A DNA stretch of 64,000 nucleotides. It comes from Ciborinia camelliae (lineage: Eukaryota > Ascomycota > Leotiomycetes > Helotiales > Sclerotiniaceae). Where the stretch lies: assembly GCA_025890175.1 (NCBI GenBank), contig JANPYM010000015.1, positions 434,112-498,111 on the forward strand, read 5' to 3'. Shown here one piece after another: positions 44,641 to 57,065 of the stretch (positions within the stretch are counted from its first letter, which is position 1; each line of letters starts with the position of its first letter). The notes beneath the pieces were generated by a model. The model did no database searches and had not been told where the DNA came from. It saw only the letters and a list, made by a program, of their open reading frames with translations. Made by a program: the position numbers and the translations under genes.

Positions 44641-45685
44641 TTAGAAACCATGGACCTAATGTAGAACCTGATTAGACGGACTTCCATGAGTGACTGGGAG
44701 TTGCTTAAATTACCTTGATGGTCTTGGCCTCAAGCTCTAAGCCTTCTTTACCAGTGAGGAATTCTTGCACATCTTTGCGCTGGTCTCCTTGAAGCTGGAT
44801 CACGTCTCCCATAATGACATCGTTGACGATGGTGCCATTGCAAGCTGTTACACCCGAAATCAGTCTCGATATCTTGAGTACATGTTTGCATAATGCAGCT
44901 TACCGAACTTCTTCTTAATAACTTTAAGAATCTTCTTTTGGTCAAATTTCTTTGGAAGTCCTTGAACAGTGGTCAAAGTCTTACGACCATTACGCTCTAT
45001 AGCCATAAAAGTCAGTGACTGGCGTGCAAGTCTTTACCCTTTATCTCCAGGTAACTGCGGGGGATATGAGCAGCTGAATGGAGTCGACATACGTTGAATA
45101 CGAATATGAATATATTCTGCGGCCTTTTGGTCTCCAGGTTCTTCGTCGGCTTCGGCGAAGGGATCTAAATGCGTAAGAAGGTTAGAATCTTTTTGCAATG
45201 TAATTTATATATCATAAAAGCAATACAAGTTGAGATATGATTGGTTTAATCAACATTCGATGATGAGAATGTATCATGAAGATGGGGGTGGTTTTCTCAC
45301 CAAAGACTTTCAAGTTCTCAATTTGAGTTCCACCAGGAGCAGCCTTTGCGGACTTTGCTGGCTTAGAAGTTGCAGAAGGGGAGGATTCGTTCACGTTCAA
45401 CGGCAACTTAGTCTCCCCTGAGCCTTGGTCTGGTCCTGGATCTCCGGCGGCATCGGCTTCAGCGAAGGAGTCTATAGGAAAACATTAGTGAAAGGCACGA
45501 AAAGCGATCAAGAACGATTATATGGTTGATAAGTTGCAGGTATATTGACGAGGTCAGAGGCTCCTAAGCATTATTGTGACATGCCAGTGCCACTGCCCAG
45601 TGCCAGCTTCGTTCGCAGACTGAGAGTAAAGGGGGAGAAATAGGAAAAGGCGCATACCGATCGTCTTGAGATTTTCGATGGACAT
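44641..45685 (-). CDS. SUI1: Translation initiation factor eIF1 (SUI1), extended form
   Basis: Start-codon fidelity factor on the 40S subunit. Six exons on the minus strand (45685-45658, 45471-45301, 45164-45093, 44996-44904, 44844-44714, 44655-44641) give 169 residues. The SUI1 core is clear: EYIHIRIQQRNGRKTLTTVQ, GLPKKFDQKKILKVIKKKF, ACNGTIVND, IQLQGDQRKDVQEFL and the end AKTIKVHGF. Fungal eIF1 is normally about 112-115 residues. The extra length comes from exon 2 (57 codons, phase 1 at both ends), which repeats the N-terminal signature: MSIENLKTIDSFAEAD and then QIENLKVFDPFAEADEE. Skipping exon 2 gives a canonical 112-residue protein starting MSIENLKTIDPFAEAD. The last exon is 15 nt. Confidence 0.93.
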
Positions 45686-46641
45686 AAACTCGAGTGTGCT
45701 GGGTGTCTTTGGGACTGGGATACTGTTTTCAAGTGATGAGAAGGAAGTAAAATTTGTAAAAGGATTTAAATGGATTATTTGGATTTCAAGTTCGAGGTGG
45801 GGTTATTTAGAGGTTGATCGTTTTGGAAGGGTTATAGAAGATGGAAGACGGAAGACGGAAGATGTTGTCAATTAACTAGTAGTGTAGTCGTGGTCACTGG
45901 TGGTTTTTTGTGGCAAAGAGAGAAAGAGGGGCGGGTCGCGGATAACCGTATTGAGTTTTGGGCAGAGCAAAGCGAAAAGAGTGGAAAAGTGGAGTGGGTT
46001 CATGACTCTGGCTCTTTATTACCACCTATGTAAGGATTCAATGCCTTAATAAGGGTCCAATCATTAGTCAGCATGATAAGATCCATCAGATTTCTTTTGG
46101 CTAAAGGAGACCACACCGGGGAGGATCAATCATAGATGTAAGATCTTGCCATTTAAACATTGTCCAACTTCCTTATCTAGAATAATAAACTCTCTAGGTA
46201 CATAGATTCTCATACCTGCTACCTATTTAGTGCCTACTTCATAGAATACAATCAGCTCCATACAAGAATTATTCGATTGATCAAGATTCAAAACATATAT
46301 TACATAGCGGTTGTGAGATAAGGTAGTTGACGCTATGTTTACAACAGGTTTATTTTAACACCTACCCTATGGACCCAGGCAGTCATTTCTTCAACCTTTC
46401 CATTGCTATAGTTCAGTCCCCATTTGATAATTAATACCTCAAGATGGCACCATTCACCGCAATCGAAGGTCTCTCCTTATACTCATCCATCCTCGTTCTT
46501 TCCTCATCCTCACACTTCGGGTGTGCCTCGGATGCCTTAAGTTCTCAGGAAACGCCACCCACAGACATTTCTATCTCTCCATATTGCTAGCCATTACCCG
46601 TATAAAAATTACTTCCATGATTCATTCGTAATCTGCCGTCA
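45686..46641. other. Spacer eIF1 to Asterix-like gene
   Basis: About 950 bp with the eIF1 promoter and the 3' flank of the Asterix-like gene. A 48-codon plus-strand frame (46444-46590) has no support beyond being open. No RNA gene seen. Confidence 0.5.
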
Positions 46642-47247
46642 TTATGCCGATTGTGCTACTGGAGCAGTGGGAGGAGGAGGAAGAAACATTGGAAGATAGG
46701 TCTGCGAGGTGTAAATGAGCCAGATATCCCTCTGTAACGGGTATGTGAATCAACTTACAATAACAAGAGCCATCACTGTAGCACAAATAGATTAGCATGA
46801 ATTGGCAAGGCGAATATGAGAGAACAGATATATCTTACTTGACATCCCCACCGAGAAATATGCCGGCTGTGAGGAGGTCTTCTTCGTCTCTGAAGATTCG
46901 CCTAACCAGTTCTGAATTGCAAAAACCACCGAAGCCCTTTTGCATATTAGCTTACATCCTCCCACATAATCCCTCAAAAGGCTAGTAGTATAGAAATTGC
47001 ATCCGTTAAATTGACGAACCATCCGATGAGCTTGTTACGAGTGAACATTGCTGCCATTGGCAGGGTGCTACCCAATGTACCGCTGAAATCGCTGGGGGAT
47101 TCTTTCGCAGCCGGAACTTGGTAGGGAATGACTTGAATAAAAAGACTCGTCAGTAGGTTTATAAGAAGCACCAATATGTGACATGGAGGGGTTATAAAAT
47201 GAAGACACACTGAGGTCACCCCGTCGCATATCCTTTCTGGTCGCCAT
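46642..47247 (-). CDS. Asterix-family ER protein (PAT complex-like)
   Basis: Small ER membrane protein of the Asterix/WDR83OS family, which in animals forms the PAT chaperone for membrane protein folding. Five exons on the minus strand (47247-47211, 47131-47020, 46936-46839, 46775-46759, 46701-46642) give 107 residues. Family features: RRGDLIIPYQVP at the N-terminus, FSGTLGSTLPMAAMFTRNK, then GWASVVFAIQNWLGES, PAYFSVGMSMMALVITYLP and a Pro-rich end. Two or three hydrophobic segments are present. Exon 4 is only 17 nt. The gene is missed by simple open-frame scans because no exon exceeds 112 nt. Confidence 0.85.
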
Positions 47248-47909
47248 GACTGAGTGGGATTGTGATATTGATATGAACTGAAGGGTCCGATAAATAATTT
47301 GTGCTATAACTTATTACTTGTTTGCAGGGAGTAAGTGGAAGTTCTGTAGGGGTCGAGATGGTGATTGTGATTGTGTTGCTTGGAGCTTGTCATGTCATAT
47401 AAAGCTAGAAGGTATTGATGCATACCTATCAAATGGATTAATAGAAGTGGCTCGATTGACCCGGGGTACCGGACTACTGTATCATGGTCGCGTACACTTT
47501 TCGGGTCTCTTGTTCCGCCCACACCTCACCTCATCTCAAGACATTATTCCGGCCATTCTTCCTGCTCTTATATCTTCATTTGTACAATACATCTACTATC
47601 TTGTAGTGTACGATATAATACGACAAATATTTCTATATCCACCGTTGCTCTGACACGAAAAGAACCCTAGCTTCTATCAAGAGAGAAACTGCGCCCTGTG
47701 CGACATACAATACCCTATCTTCTAATCAAGACTACGAAGGCAATTATCAAACCATTTCGATTCCTTTAAATACTGTCTTGTTAAAACATAGCTGGTACAA
47801 GTTCTCTATACATATTGCACATCTGCTCCTATATTACTTGCGCATACTCACAACTCTTAGAACTTCAATAAGTTAGAGTCGCAATAGTCGACCACGGCAT
47901 GGCGCAATC
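47248..47909. promoter_or_regulatory. Divergent upstream region of Asterix-like gene and MED12
   Basis: About 660 bp between the two start codons. Its end contains a short upstream open frame that overlaps the MED12 start (listed separately). Other open frames have no domain. Confidence 0.5.
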
Positions 47910-47913
47910 ATGA
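47899..47913 (+). promoter_or_regulatory. uORF overlapping the MED12 start
   Basis: ATGGCGCAATCATGA encodes four residues. Its TGA (47911-47913) overlaps the main ATG (47910-47912) in the arrangement ATGA. This geometry favours termination-reinitiation or leaky scanning as translational control of MED12, provided the transcript starts upstream. Confidence 0.6.
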
Positions 47914-50900
47914 CCACAAAACCCCTCGTTGGGTCACAAGCCCAACGACAATCGCAAAGGTCCTTGAATTCAAATATTACCTCAAGGCCCTCTCCGCAAA
48001 GAAGTTTGTCATCTGCTTCCCCAACTCGAAGACACAATGAAGCTCTCATGGACTTGACACTCGATGTGCCGGACTCTACATCTGTACGTTATGGACAAAT
48101 CTCGAGAGCAGGAGGGTCGCGCCTGAAGCAGGAAATCTCCAATGAGTCAAGGAATTCGAGTCAGACGGATGCTTCAAGCTTGGCACCTTCAAATACAAAT
48201 AGACAGTCTCTACCTCCACGCGGTCGGCCGCAGCTTCATTCGGATATAATTCGTACCAGAGCGTCCAAATCTAGTTTGTCATCCGATCAAAACTACAACC
48301 AAATATCTGCAAAACCATTTCCCCTTCCTGTTAGACCGGGACAACATACCCCGCCTTTCGTTGACAAGCCGGGCTCATCGATTGGGCCTTCCGGAAAGAA
48401 AGATACTCGTCCAAAGCCTTATGTTTTAGAAGTTCCGACGGCTGCACCCTCTTATTCACTGAATGGTATGTCCAGCCATAGTTAGACTAACCTCTACGTA
48501 CGCTAACAACTTCTCGACAGGTCATGCGGATTTCTTTCCGTGGAATGGCAATCATCCAGAAGATCAGTACTCCGAACCTGTCATCCGAGGAGGCTTCTTC
48601 GACAAGTCACAAATGTCACAGAACGAGACAGGCTCGGCAAAAGCCTCCATATATCCATCTTTAAAACATAAAAGTGGCGTGCATACATTGTCTTCGTTGT
48701 TCTTAAGCGTTCTAGCTCAGCGTCGGGCCCATGGAAATATCACAGCCAACTCAACTTTCAAGCCTCCACCGCGTGTAACAGTTACGGACACAAAGAGGGA
48801 AATATGGCTCAAAGATCTAGCTAATCCGACCATATCGCTCCGCCGGCTTAGTCGATCAATTCCTCATGGGATCAGAGGCAAAGTGCTCCTGGAACATTCT
48901 CTTAACAAGAACATCCCCATTGAAAGGGCTGTTTGGCTAGCCAAATGTGTCGGGGCAAATGAACTGAGGTCTTTTAAGAGGAAAGGTGCCGGTGGTGCTT
49001 TTGCTATGGGAGGAGAGGCGAAATGGGTGCGAGACTTCACAGTTTGTGTCGAACAGGTGTTGGAAAGCATTATTGGCTCGTGTGGGGAGAAGGACTTTCG
49101 TCGCAGGATTTGTTATGCGTAAGTACAAACATAACTTGACAACTTGACCAAATTCTTGCGCATCTACTTACAAGCATGGCAGGATTCGGTTGGCGGCTCA
49201 TTTTCATGCCGAATGCCTGATAGATCGCGAGCATTATATAGACTGGATATTATCCTCCCTCGAGACGACTTCTCAATCCAAATTACCAATATGGCTATTG
49301 ATTGCCCAAGTGTATTGGGAAGATATTGTGAAGTATCGGAGGTTCGGACGCCGATTAACAACTACTCTGTTGAATCGATTTTCGGAGGTATGGCATCATA
49401 TTCGTCTCTACTTTCTCCTACCTAGCTGACTGCATTTCTTAAGGCAATTCAACATCCGGATACAGATATATTGGGACCTTTGAACGATCGTCTACGTTTA
49501 CTTCTAAATAAATTGATGATTTCAAACCCAAACAACTTTGTCTGTCCTGAAGCCTGGTCCAAGCACAGGGAAATCCTACAGGTTCACCTAACCTACTCAG
49601 ATGAGTTTCCCACGACTGTCTGGGATGAGATTAATCGTCGCAATATACGTCTCACTACTATGGCCCCTGAAGCTCAGCATCCTCCTCAACAACGCCTTAT
49701 CAATATACTGGACAAATCACTTTTCACCCTGTTTACACCCGAGGTCATAGATATTTGCTGGCAGCTTGATGATGACAAACCCGCTCTTATCCATGCAGTT
49801 CTGGATTGGTCGACGTCATTTTATAGACCTGGAAACGCAAAAGTGTTCATAGGTGCTCGCATCATACGATCTTGGAGAAAACTGGGTGCTGACGCGACTG
49901 CGGCTATACTCTCATTCCTTGACTCCAGTGCTTGTGAAATTGGGCGTAATAAGTCTTCGTTTTATCATCTTGTGTCCGAGTTAGCCAGGTCCAACGACTT
50001 TTGTATCCCCACATACCTCCAATGGTTGATCAGCCGTGGCGGTATTCATAGTCATTCCGACCTGGCGCCGGATGGTCCTTGTGGACCGAGGCTCCTTGCA
50101 GAGCTTCCTATTCATGATCTGAGTGGAGAGATGGTTGGGCTGCGCAGGACTTTGCTTTGCCGAGCGGAATACCCGATAGACATCGAGAACCACCAGGTGG
50201 CGGCTAGCATTTCTTCCATGACTAATGTTCTACAAATGATACCGATAGCTTCAGGACAGCGATCGTCTCACGTTGATCACGGTATGAAAAACTTAGATGG
50301 CCTCGGATCGCTAAACCGCGCAAACAAATCCCACATTGGATTTTGGCTTCGTCGTGAAGTGGAACTACAGACACTGCCGTCAAGGACAGCATTGAATGAA
50401 TGGGATATATCACCTGCGGTTCGTGAAGCTTCTATGCTCACGGCTGTTGCCTTTGGCACCGTGCGAGACTATCTTGAAATTATAGAAGATTTCTCTATGC
50501 TTGCTGATGTGATCAAAATTGCCACAGCCTCAACTGATCCTCAAATGATTGCATCGTGTGCCGATACACTTAACATGCACGCCGAGATCTTTGCTGCGAT
50601 AGGGGCAATTAAAGGCCTGTTTGATGCTCTTCTTACTCGTTCGCGCTCATTTGCAGATGACCGCGATATTATGCCACGAGTTATATTGGCGTCCTTGTTA
50701 GACCTTTCATCGAGAATTCCCGAAAACCAGAACTTTACCGCACAACTCACTCGTCAGCTTGCTCTGAGTGATAGAAAATGTGTCGCCGACGCTTGTTCTC
50801 CTGTGTCGGATCATATGGCAGGTGCATCACAAAATATTGAGGTTGAGTTCATAGACGAAATTGAGAAGCTTCTTGCGAACGGTACAAGTATTGATCAGGG

Positions 50901-52611
50901 AACCATGGAACGAATTTTCCAGAGAGTGACTCATCATTTGTCGGTCTCATGGGATAAGTCACCAGAGCAGCAGCGGAAGTGTGTGTTACTGTTGACAACC
51001 CTAAGAGACTTCAATCCACAGCCATTTGATTTGCTGATGGCGAGCTGGCTATCTTACATCCAAGAACTGGAACACAGACCCAGCATGGTGAAAATATGTG
51101 GCCCCTTGATAGGTCTCGGTTGCCTTGCCATGAAAGATGTGGTTAATGTCTGCTTGAAGATAGAAAAGACCGAGTCCACCTCAACGCAAAAAGTAAGCAC
51201 GATAATAGCCATGGAATTGCTTGCTTTACTTGTGACTCCACTTACCATACCGGAGATTCTGACATCAGTGGAAGAATATCGCGTTCGACTTTTACAAACT
51301 CGTATGCAAGTTGATAATCCTGAACTGACATTAACGGTCATTCGATCAGCAATCGAGGCGTGCTCAACGGCTTCCCACGATATGCCACCCATCGCCCTTC
51401 ACACTTTGAGTATCTTGGGTGGCTCAGTCATGCATGGCTTACTTCAAACTCTAGTCTTAATTGGCGGTGATATGACCAGAAAGATCCTGGTGCACCCTTC
51501 ATCATCTGTTTCTACCAACCAAGAACCTTCTAAACTAGTAGCTACCGCTATCAACAAACTTCTGGTGCCTACATATCAGACTGGAGCCTCCAATATTTCA
51601 ATCGGTGATGCGTTGAAATCTGCAAACTATCTTAATCTACCGTTTTGCCAATTAAAAGTAGCCTCTACTTTTCGCTATGGGAAATCCTCCCAAACCACTT
51701 CTCGGAACATGGTATCTCCACAGCTCGATGATCTTAATCGTGCCGTTGAGTCTGCTATAATGTCAGGTGGTACGACGTGGACTTGCATTGTACCATCACT
51801 AGATTCCACTGCCATACATCACTTACGGCGCGGCGCCGAAACCCAATTGCTGGCGCTTTTCCATGCTGCCAAAGCCTCGGGTTACAACAACATCTCGGAG
51901 GAAGAACATCAGTTGACAAAAGCAGAAAATTTGTTGGTCATCCTCGACTTGACTATAGACAAGATATATACAGAAAAATCAAGCGCGTCATATAATGCGC
52001 ATAGTTGCTTTTCAGACATTGTGATCTTACTCAACGGCGCCTCGCAATATATTGCCAATACACAACACACTGGCTGTAAAGTTACCTTCCTTACGAAATG
52101 GCTACCATTGCTATTATCGTTTACAACCTCGCAAACAGTAGCATTGGAACAATCCAAAGCCGGTCAAGAGCATCGGGGAAGAGCAATTTTGTTCTTGACA
52201 ACAATCCTTTTGGACTTATATGTCCTTAAAACTAATACAGAAATCCACAATCTACCACTAGAGCAGTGCTTCGACCTTGTTCTGAGTATGGTAGATGTTC
52301 TCCCTGACGATATTCGTCAGCAATGCGGTCGTAACTTCCGCGAAGCGGCCTCGCATTCAATTATTAGCTATATCTATAGTATTATGGCGGCGCCATCCGA
52401 CTGGTTGTGTGTTTATCAAGGGGGTGCCCTGAAAAATGTAGCTGCTGGGCGGAATGGCAGCAATACAACCACAGATCACGGGAAAGAGCCGAGATTGTTC
52501 CCCTTTATGATGAAACGCTGGGAGATGCTGGGAGAGCCAACTCCTAACATGGGAGAGAATGATACAAGTCTCAGTTTGACACTGTTTGCGAGCAGGAAAG
52601 GAGTCAGCTAA
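47910..52611 (+). CDS. SRB8: Mediator kinase-module subunit 12 (SRB8)
   Basis: Subunit of the CDK8 kinase module of Mediator, in the nucleus. Four exons (47910-48465, 48521-49118, 49183-49387, 49444-52611) give 1508 residues. The Ser/Arg-rich start MTTKPLVGSQAQRQSQRS is typical of fungal Med12. The Med12 domain opens at GHADFFPWNGNHPEDQYSEP, followed by ARASLYPSLKHKSG-like sequence (here AKASIYPSLKHKSG) and LSSLFLSVLAQRRAHGN. The rest is long helical sequence with RLINILDKSLFTLFTPEVID and the VLDWSTSFYRPGN block. The second intron rejoins RRICYAIRLAAHFHAECLID. Length fits fungal Srb8. The start is supported by sequence similarity despite a closer upstream ATG that only encodes a uORF. Confidence 0.93.
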
Positions 52612-52746
52612 GAATCGGTTCTGTTCATAGTTTTATCATAAACAGTCATCCACTCAACACACATAAAGTAGAAACATGGGATGGTTACTACAATGTATTC
52701 AATTAGTAAAGTTCTACACTTTTGTCTAAAATATGTATGCAGTGAA

Positions 52747-53067
52747 CTAGAAAATCGCCACCCAAAAGAATGCGATCGCTATCCAGAAACGTCCAATCTC
52801 GAAGAATGTGCTGTTTTGCACTGACGGGCATGAGAAGTAAGCGCATATGAGAGCACCATCCCAAAGTAAACCAGCCACCTCCTGACGTAAACTTGCTTGG
52901 TAGACCGCGACTTCATATTGATGAGCCCGTGCATTAAGAAGATAACTGCAGGCGAAGTAGAGCGGCACATACTTTACTTTTGTGAAATATTTTGTCAGCG
53001 CAGTATATTCTGGTGGTAGAAATTGTTTGCCCTTTGTTTCCGTCTCATAGGTATACTAATCAAATGA
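52747..53067 (-). CDS. Small hydrophobic protein, 5' end not found
   Basis: A minus-strand frame open from a TAG acceptor-like site near 53068 to the stop at 52747 reads TYETETKGKQFLPPEYTALT, then YFTKVKYVPLYFACSYLLNA and ends FWIAIAFFWVAIF. It looks like real protein with two hydrophobic segments, and there is no internal ATG. An upstream exon carrying the start is expected but not found; the candidate would overlap the 3' end of the RhoGAP gene. It may be a small gene with a missed first exon, an alternative 3' exon or a fragment. Confidence 0.4.
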
Positions 53068-53104
53068 CATTGAGCGTTTCTAACGTAATATCATCTTCTT
53101 CGCC

Positions 53105-55499
53105 TCAATCGTCGTCAAATATCTGATAGGTATTGTTCAATATGGTGTCAATGACACGAACCTGCCACCCAGCATCTTGGATATTTGGTCCCGTATTAGC
53201 ACCCATGAGAGTTGGTCCAAATACGATTGCCAGGTTGCTTGCAGTCATCCTGTTAGACGCCGAACTTTCCTGAACTCTATTTAGATGTAAAGTCAAGGCT
53301 CGGAGGGTGGCATAATTAGGATCAGGGAGACCATTGATGATGGCATGTAGAGAGTCGCGGCGGACTATTTCATCGTCATGCTCTGTCTTCACATTAGTAG
53401 GGCGCATTTGCCGGAATAAAGGTGGGAGGTAACTTACTTGCAGCCTCGATGAATGCAGGGTATTGCTCAGCAGTCAGTAGAGGGTCTGGGAGCTCGCGGA
53501 AAAATTGTTTCAGTAGACCAGCGACGCTATTAACATCGTGGAAGAAGCTTTCCGGGTTACGAAAGTCCACTTTAGATGCGTCTGCAAATCGTTAGCAAAT
53601 TTACTGAAACTGACCGGATTCCTCAACTCGCCGTTATCAAACATTGCTTTGATCTTCATTATATGGGATGCGGTACCAGATAGACGGTATATTCCTTCAA
53701 CTTCAAGTCCAAACAGATCAACCGCTTGGATACATTGATAGACTATCATTGGAACAGCAGAGCCATCTCTCTCAGAGAGTTCCTCGAGGCTAAGCCCGAA
53801 AACTGGTTTCAGAGGTGCTAGATGTGCGATATTGCCTGGTCCTTGAACTGGACCGGGTCCGGGTGCTGGTCCTGAGGGTGGTCCATGAGGCGCCGGTGCA
53901 TGAGTCATGGGATTTGGTGGTGTCTGTTGTGATATTATCTCGTTTTGAGGCTGTGGTTGAAATGGCAATGTTGATATCTGAGGAGGTCCATCCATACGAG
54001 GTGACCAGGTAGTAAAGTCGGGAGTGGTAGATGTCTGGTTCGTGGGCGATACAACTGGTGAAACGATATGTTGCGAAAGAGATGGGCCATGACTAAAGCT
54101 TCTTTCATGCTGGTGAGTTTGAGGGGCGCCTTGGTTAAACGGTTGGCTCAAATGAACTTGGTGAGATGGCTGAGGGGGTATTCCAGGTCCTTGTCGAGAA
54201 TGGACAGCGTTGGGGTCTGATTGGCGTTGAGTAATATTCTGAGCAGGTTGCAAAACCTGTATTCAAATCAGTCGCGTCTAGACCAATGCCGCTAGGGATC
54301 TTAAGAACTAACCATGTTACGCTCATATTTTATTTCCGTTACTCGTGATGGTACCTTGCCGGCAAAGCTACTGATGTAATTGCTCAGGTCTTTAACATTA
54401 TCGATTGCATGAACAGCTTCACGGAGACTACGATTTGAGGTCCCCTGTTCCTTGGCTCGAATAGGACTTATATTCAAACCATTGCTCAGAAGTAATTTTT
54501 CGTTGAAGGATGCTAATTGATGTTATTAGTATTTCGTGTGGAATAACCGGCTTTCATACGCTTACCAAATTTCTGCATTTGTAATGTCAATGCAGAATCG
54601 CACTCCTGAATCAGATCTTCTAGCGCTTTCACCGCCTCAGGTCTTGATTTTGACCAGAGCTCGGTGCGTTGACTTTGTGCAGCCTGTACCTTCGACGCAT
54701 AATCTGCATCTGCGGCCTGAACTTTGCGGAGAAGATCCTCTTCATGTTGCGCTGCTGATTTGGGGCCCTTGATGCCAAAAATCTTTCCCGGTTGTCGATC
54801 TCCCGTGCGAGCCCTGTCATACTCATCTGCCAGAGCATCATACTTTGTCTTTGATTTCCTCATAGCAGCTTCCGTATCAGCAGCACGTTGCTCTGCTGTC
54901 AACCCGGTATTTTTCCATTGCTTCCTGCCCTTCTCTATATTTGAGGTCATTTCAACGAGGTCTTCATGCATCTGATGAAGAGACACGCTAAATTGAGCGC
55001 CATTCTCAGCCATTCGCTCGTGTATAATGAGAACCTCTTCGTATGACTGCAGAAACGAACCATGCCGATGCTCTGGTTTGCGAATGCTATCTCCAGTTGC
55101 CTTGCACAGCTTTTTCAATCCATTTGAATGTTCCTCTTCCATAGTAGACCGTTTCTTAAGGAAAAGCGCGAATTCCTGTTTCGCGGAAGTTAGCTCTATA
55201 TTTCCGTAGGCGTTGAAGGTTCGGGGTAAATGCCTTTGCGGAAGCAATACTTTGTTTCAATCGGTTCAACAAGGTTGATATTCCAATCTACGCGTAAATA
55301 TGGTCAGCTTTCTTTTGAACAAATCAAATAGAATAGATTTTGGGCAGTCACTCACCTCCGAGCTTGTAACATCACGAACTGCTTTCGTTGTTGCATCTTG
55401 AGGAGTTGTAGGTCTTGCAGCTGTCTCATCATTGTTGCCATTGCCAACGATATTGGGCGAGAATGTTGTATCAAGACCGATGTCCCCTCCAAGTGACAT
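53105..55499 (-). CDS. RGD1: F-BAR/RhoGAP protein, RGD1-like
   Basis: Membrane-bending Rho GTPase-activating protein of the cell cortex. Seven exons on the minus strand (55499-55356, 55287-55234, 55175-54566, 54512-54313, 54256-53632, 53581-53438, 53382-53105) give 684 residues. An F-BAR/FCH domain starts near residue 49 ([39 protein letters not shown]). A Pro/Gln-rich linker covers about 337-485. The RhoGAP domain starts at [10 protein letters not shown] (487) and has the arginine finger in VEGIYRLSG (R527), then [15 protein letters not shown] and [17 protein letters not shown]. Two introns use GC donors (55233 and 53631), required to keep frame in conserved blocks. The C-terminus is YQIFDDD. 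Confidence 0.92.
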
Positions 55500-57065
55500 T
55501 CTGTAGTTGAAAGATGCGAGGTATAAATTGAGTGATTATCTAGGTTGTTATGTCTGGGTTTTATGGGTTTTATGGGTATTGTATTGTATTGTATTGTAAT
55601 GGTAATAATTCTTCTGTTGAGGTGAGGGCATTTAAAGTTCCGTAGGTATGTAGCCAGAATACTCGGGAATGGGAATGGTTGTGTCATGAAGTGACCGGGG
55701 TAAAGTGATTTCCGACTCCGTACCACTACAATATAACTAGGTAACCACAGATGAATTTATTTCTTCTAAATTTCTTCACAGATGTGTAAAACTTGTTAGG
55801 AATCCGACTTCGTTATCATAAACCTTCTCATGAAGAGGAAATATATCATCAATTCAACAATTCAACCAAAAATTGGAAGACTTAGGTAGGTACTGGTACT
55901 CTTTGTCGCAACAAAGCTGAGGCTGTCTAGCTTTCGTTCTTGGGCTTCTATCATATCATGAATAGTATCAAGCACACAATTAGTCCAGTCTTGCTTCCTC
56001 GTTTAACATCTGCAGTACTATCATTGGCTATCACTACCAGTAGTTTTGATCCATAGTACTATATATCGGAGGCTCGCTGCTTTGTCTCCTTAAGATTGAC
56101 CATATGATTGACCATATGGTTGGCCATATTTAAAAAAGGGCGATGGGTTGTCGAGCGAGGTTTATTATCCTCCAACCTCCCCCTCTCCGCTCTCCCAGCG
56201 CAAGAGACCCGTTTCTGCTTTGAGCCCCCCCTCCCCCTCTTCAACCTTGAGTCCTTCGAGTTTGAAATTACATGGTTGTGAAAGTTGCAGTTGCACCTCT
56301 CATCACACATCATAATACGTATCTTTGACGGGGCCTGTATGCAATGAGCACTGGTTACTATGTACCTACAAGGGGGCTGCAAGCAAAGAGTAAGTATGAG
56401 AAAGCCATAATAAGTTTCTGGGTTATAAATTCTTCATCGGTTCCTAAACATCGTTGTACATCCCAGCCTGGGCAAGAACTATCAAAAAAGTGCAATTTTC
56501 TTTTTGAAGAAATGGGATTGTGGAAACAATGATATTTGGGAGACTCTTCCTAGACGATACCGTCAATCTCAGATGGCGGCCATCTGGAATCAAAAGCTCC
56601 CAAGTCTCCGTAAATGAGGTATCGATACTCCATATCAAACAAATCTTTTGGAATCCTGCTATTATCAGCGAACGAGACCGAGTTCGAAGACCGGAGAAAA
56701 GAACAATTGGAAAACGATATCAATCCCATCCTTGAAACAGTGTTCTACTTAATATTTGCTGTATGCTGTATACAGGCCCGTATAGTGAGTGGTATATATC
56801 GGTGTCAGATTTGGGAATACGAATTATTAATATTAATATTTCAAATTTCAAAAGATATTAAAATTCCGTTTTCTTTAATGCTTATGATTGGCTCAAATAG
56901 GAAGTTGAGATGATATATCTGATTTCAATTGGAATTTCATTATTTCCGTATATTTTTATAAATATTATTTTTTGAATAATGTATACAAAAGTGCCTAATA
57001 CAAATCCCTTTTATATATACGAACTGTCGTATTAACCCCTCAATGTACGCCACAGTTGTACTATA
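55500..57065. other. Spacer upstream of RGD1
   Basis: About 1.57 kb. The first part is the RGD1 promoter. Around 56090-56130 there is a short triple repeat of GACCATATG-like units. Open frames at 56344-56913 have no recognisable domain. No RNA gene seen. Confidence 0.45.

Noticed and set aside
46444..46590. 48-codon plus frame starting MAPFTAIEG
   Set aside because: Only evidence is an ATG and an open frame in the 3' flank of the Asterix-like gene; no domain.
56344..56913. Plus-strand frames upstream of the MITE
   Set aside because: Three overlapping short frames, none with a recognisable motif or consistent splice path.
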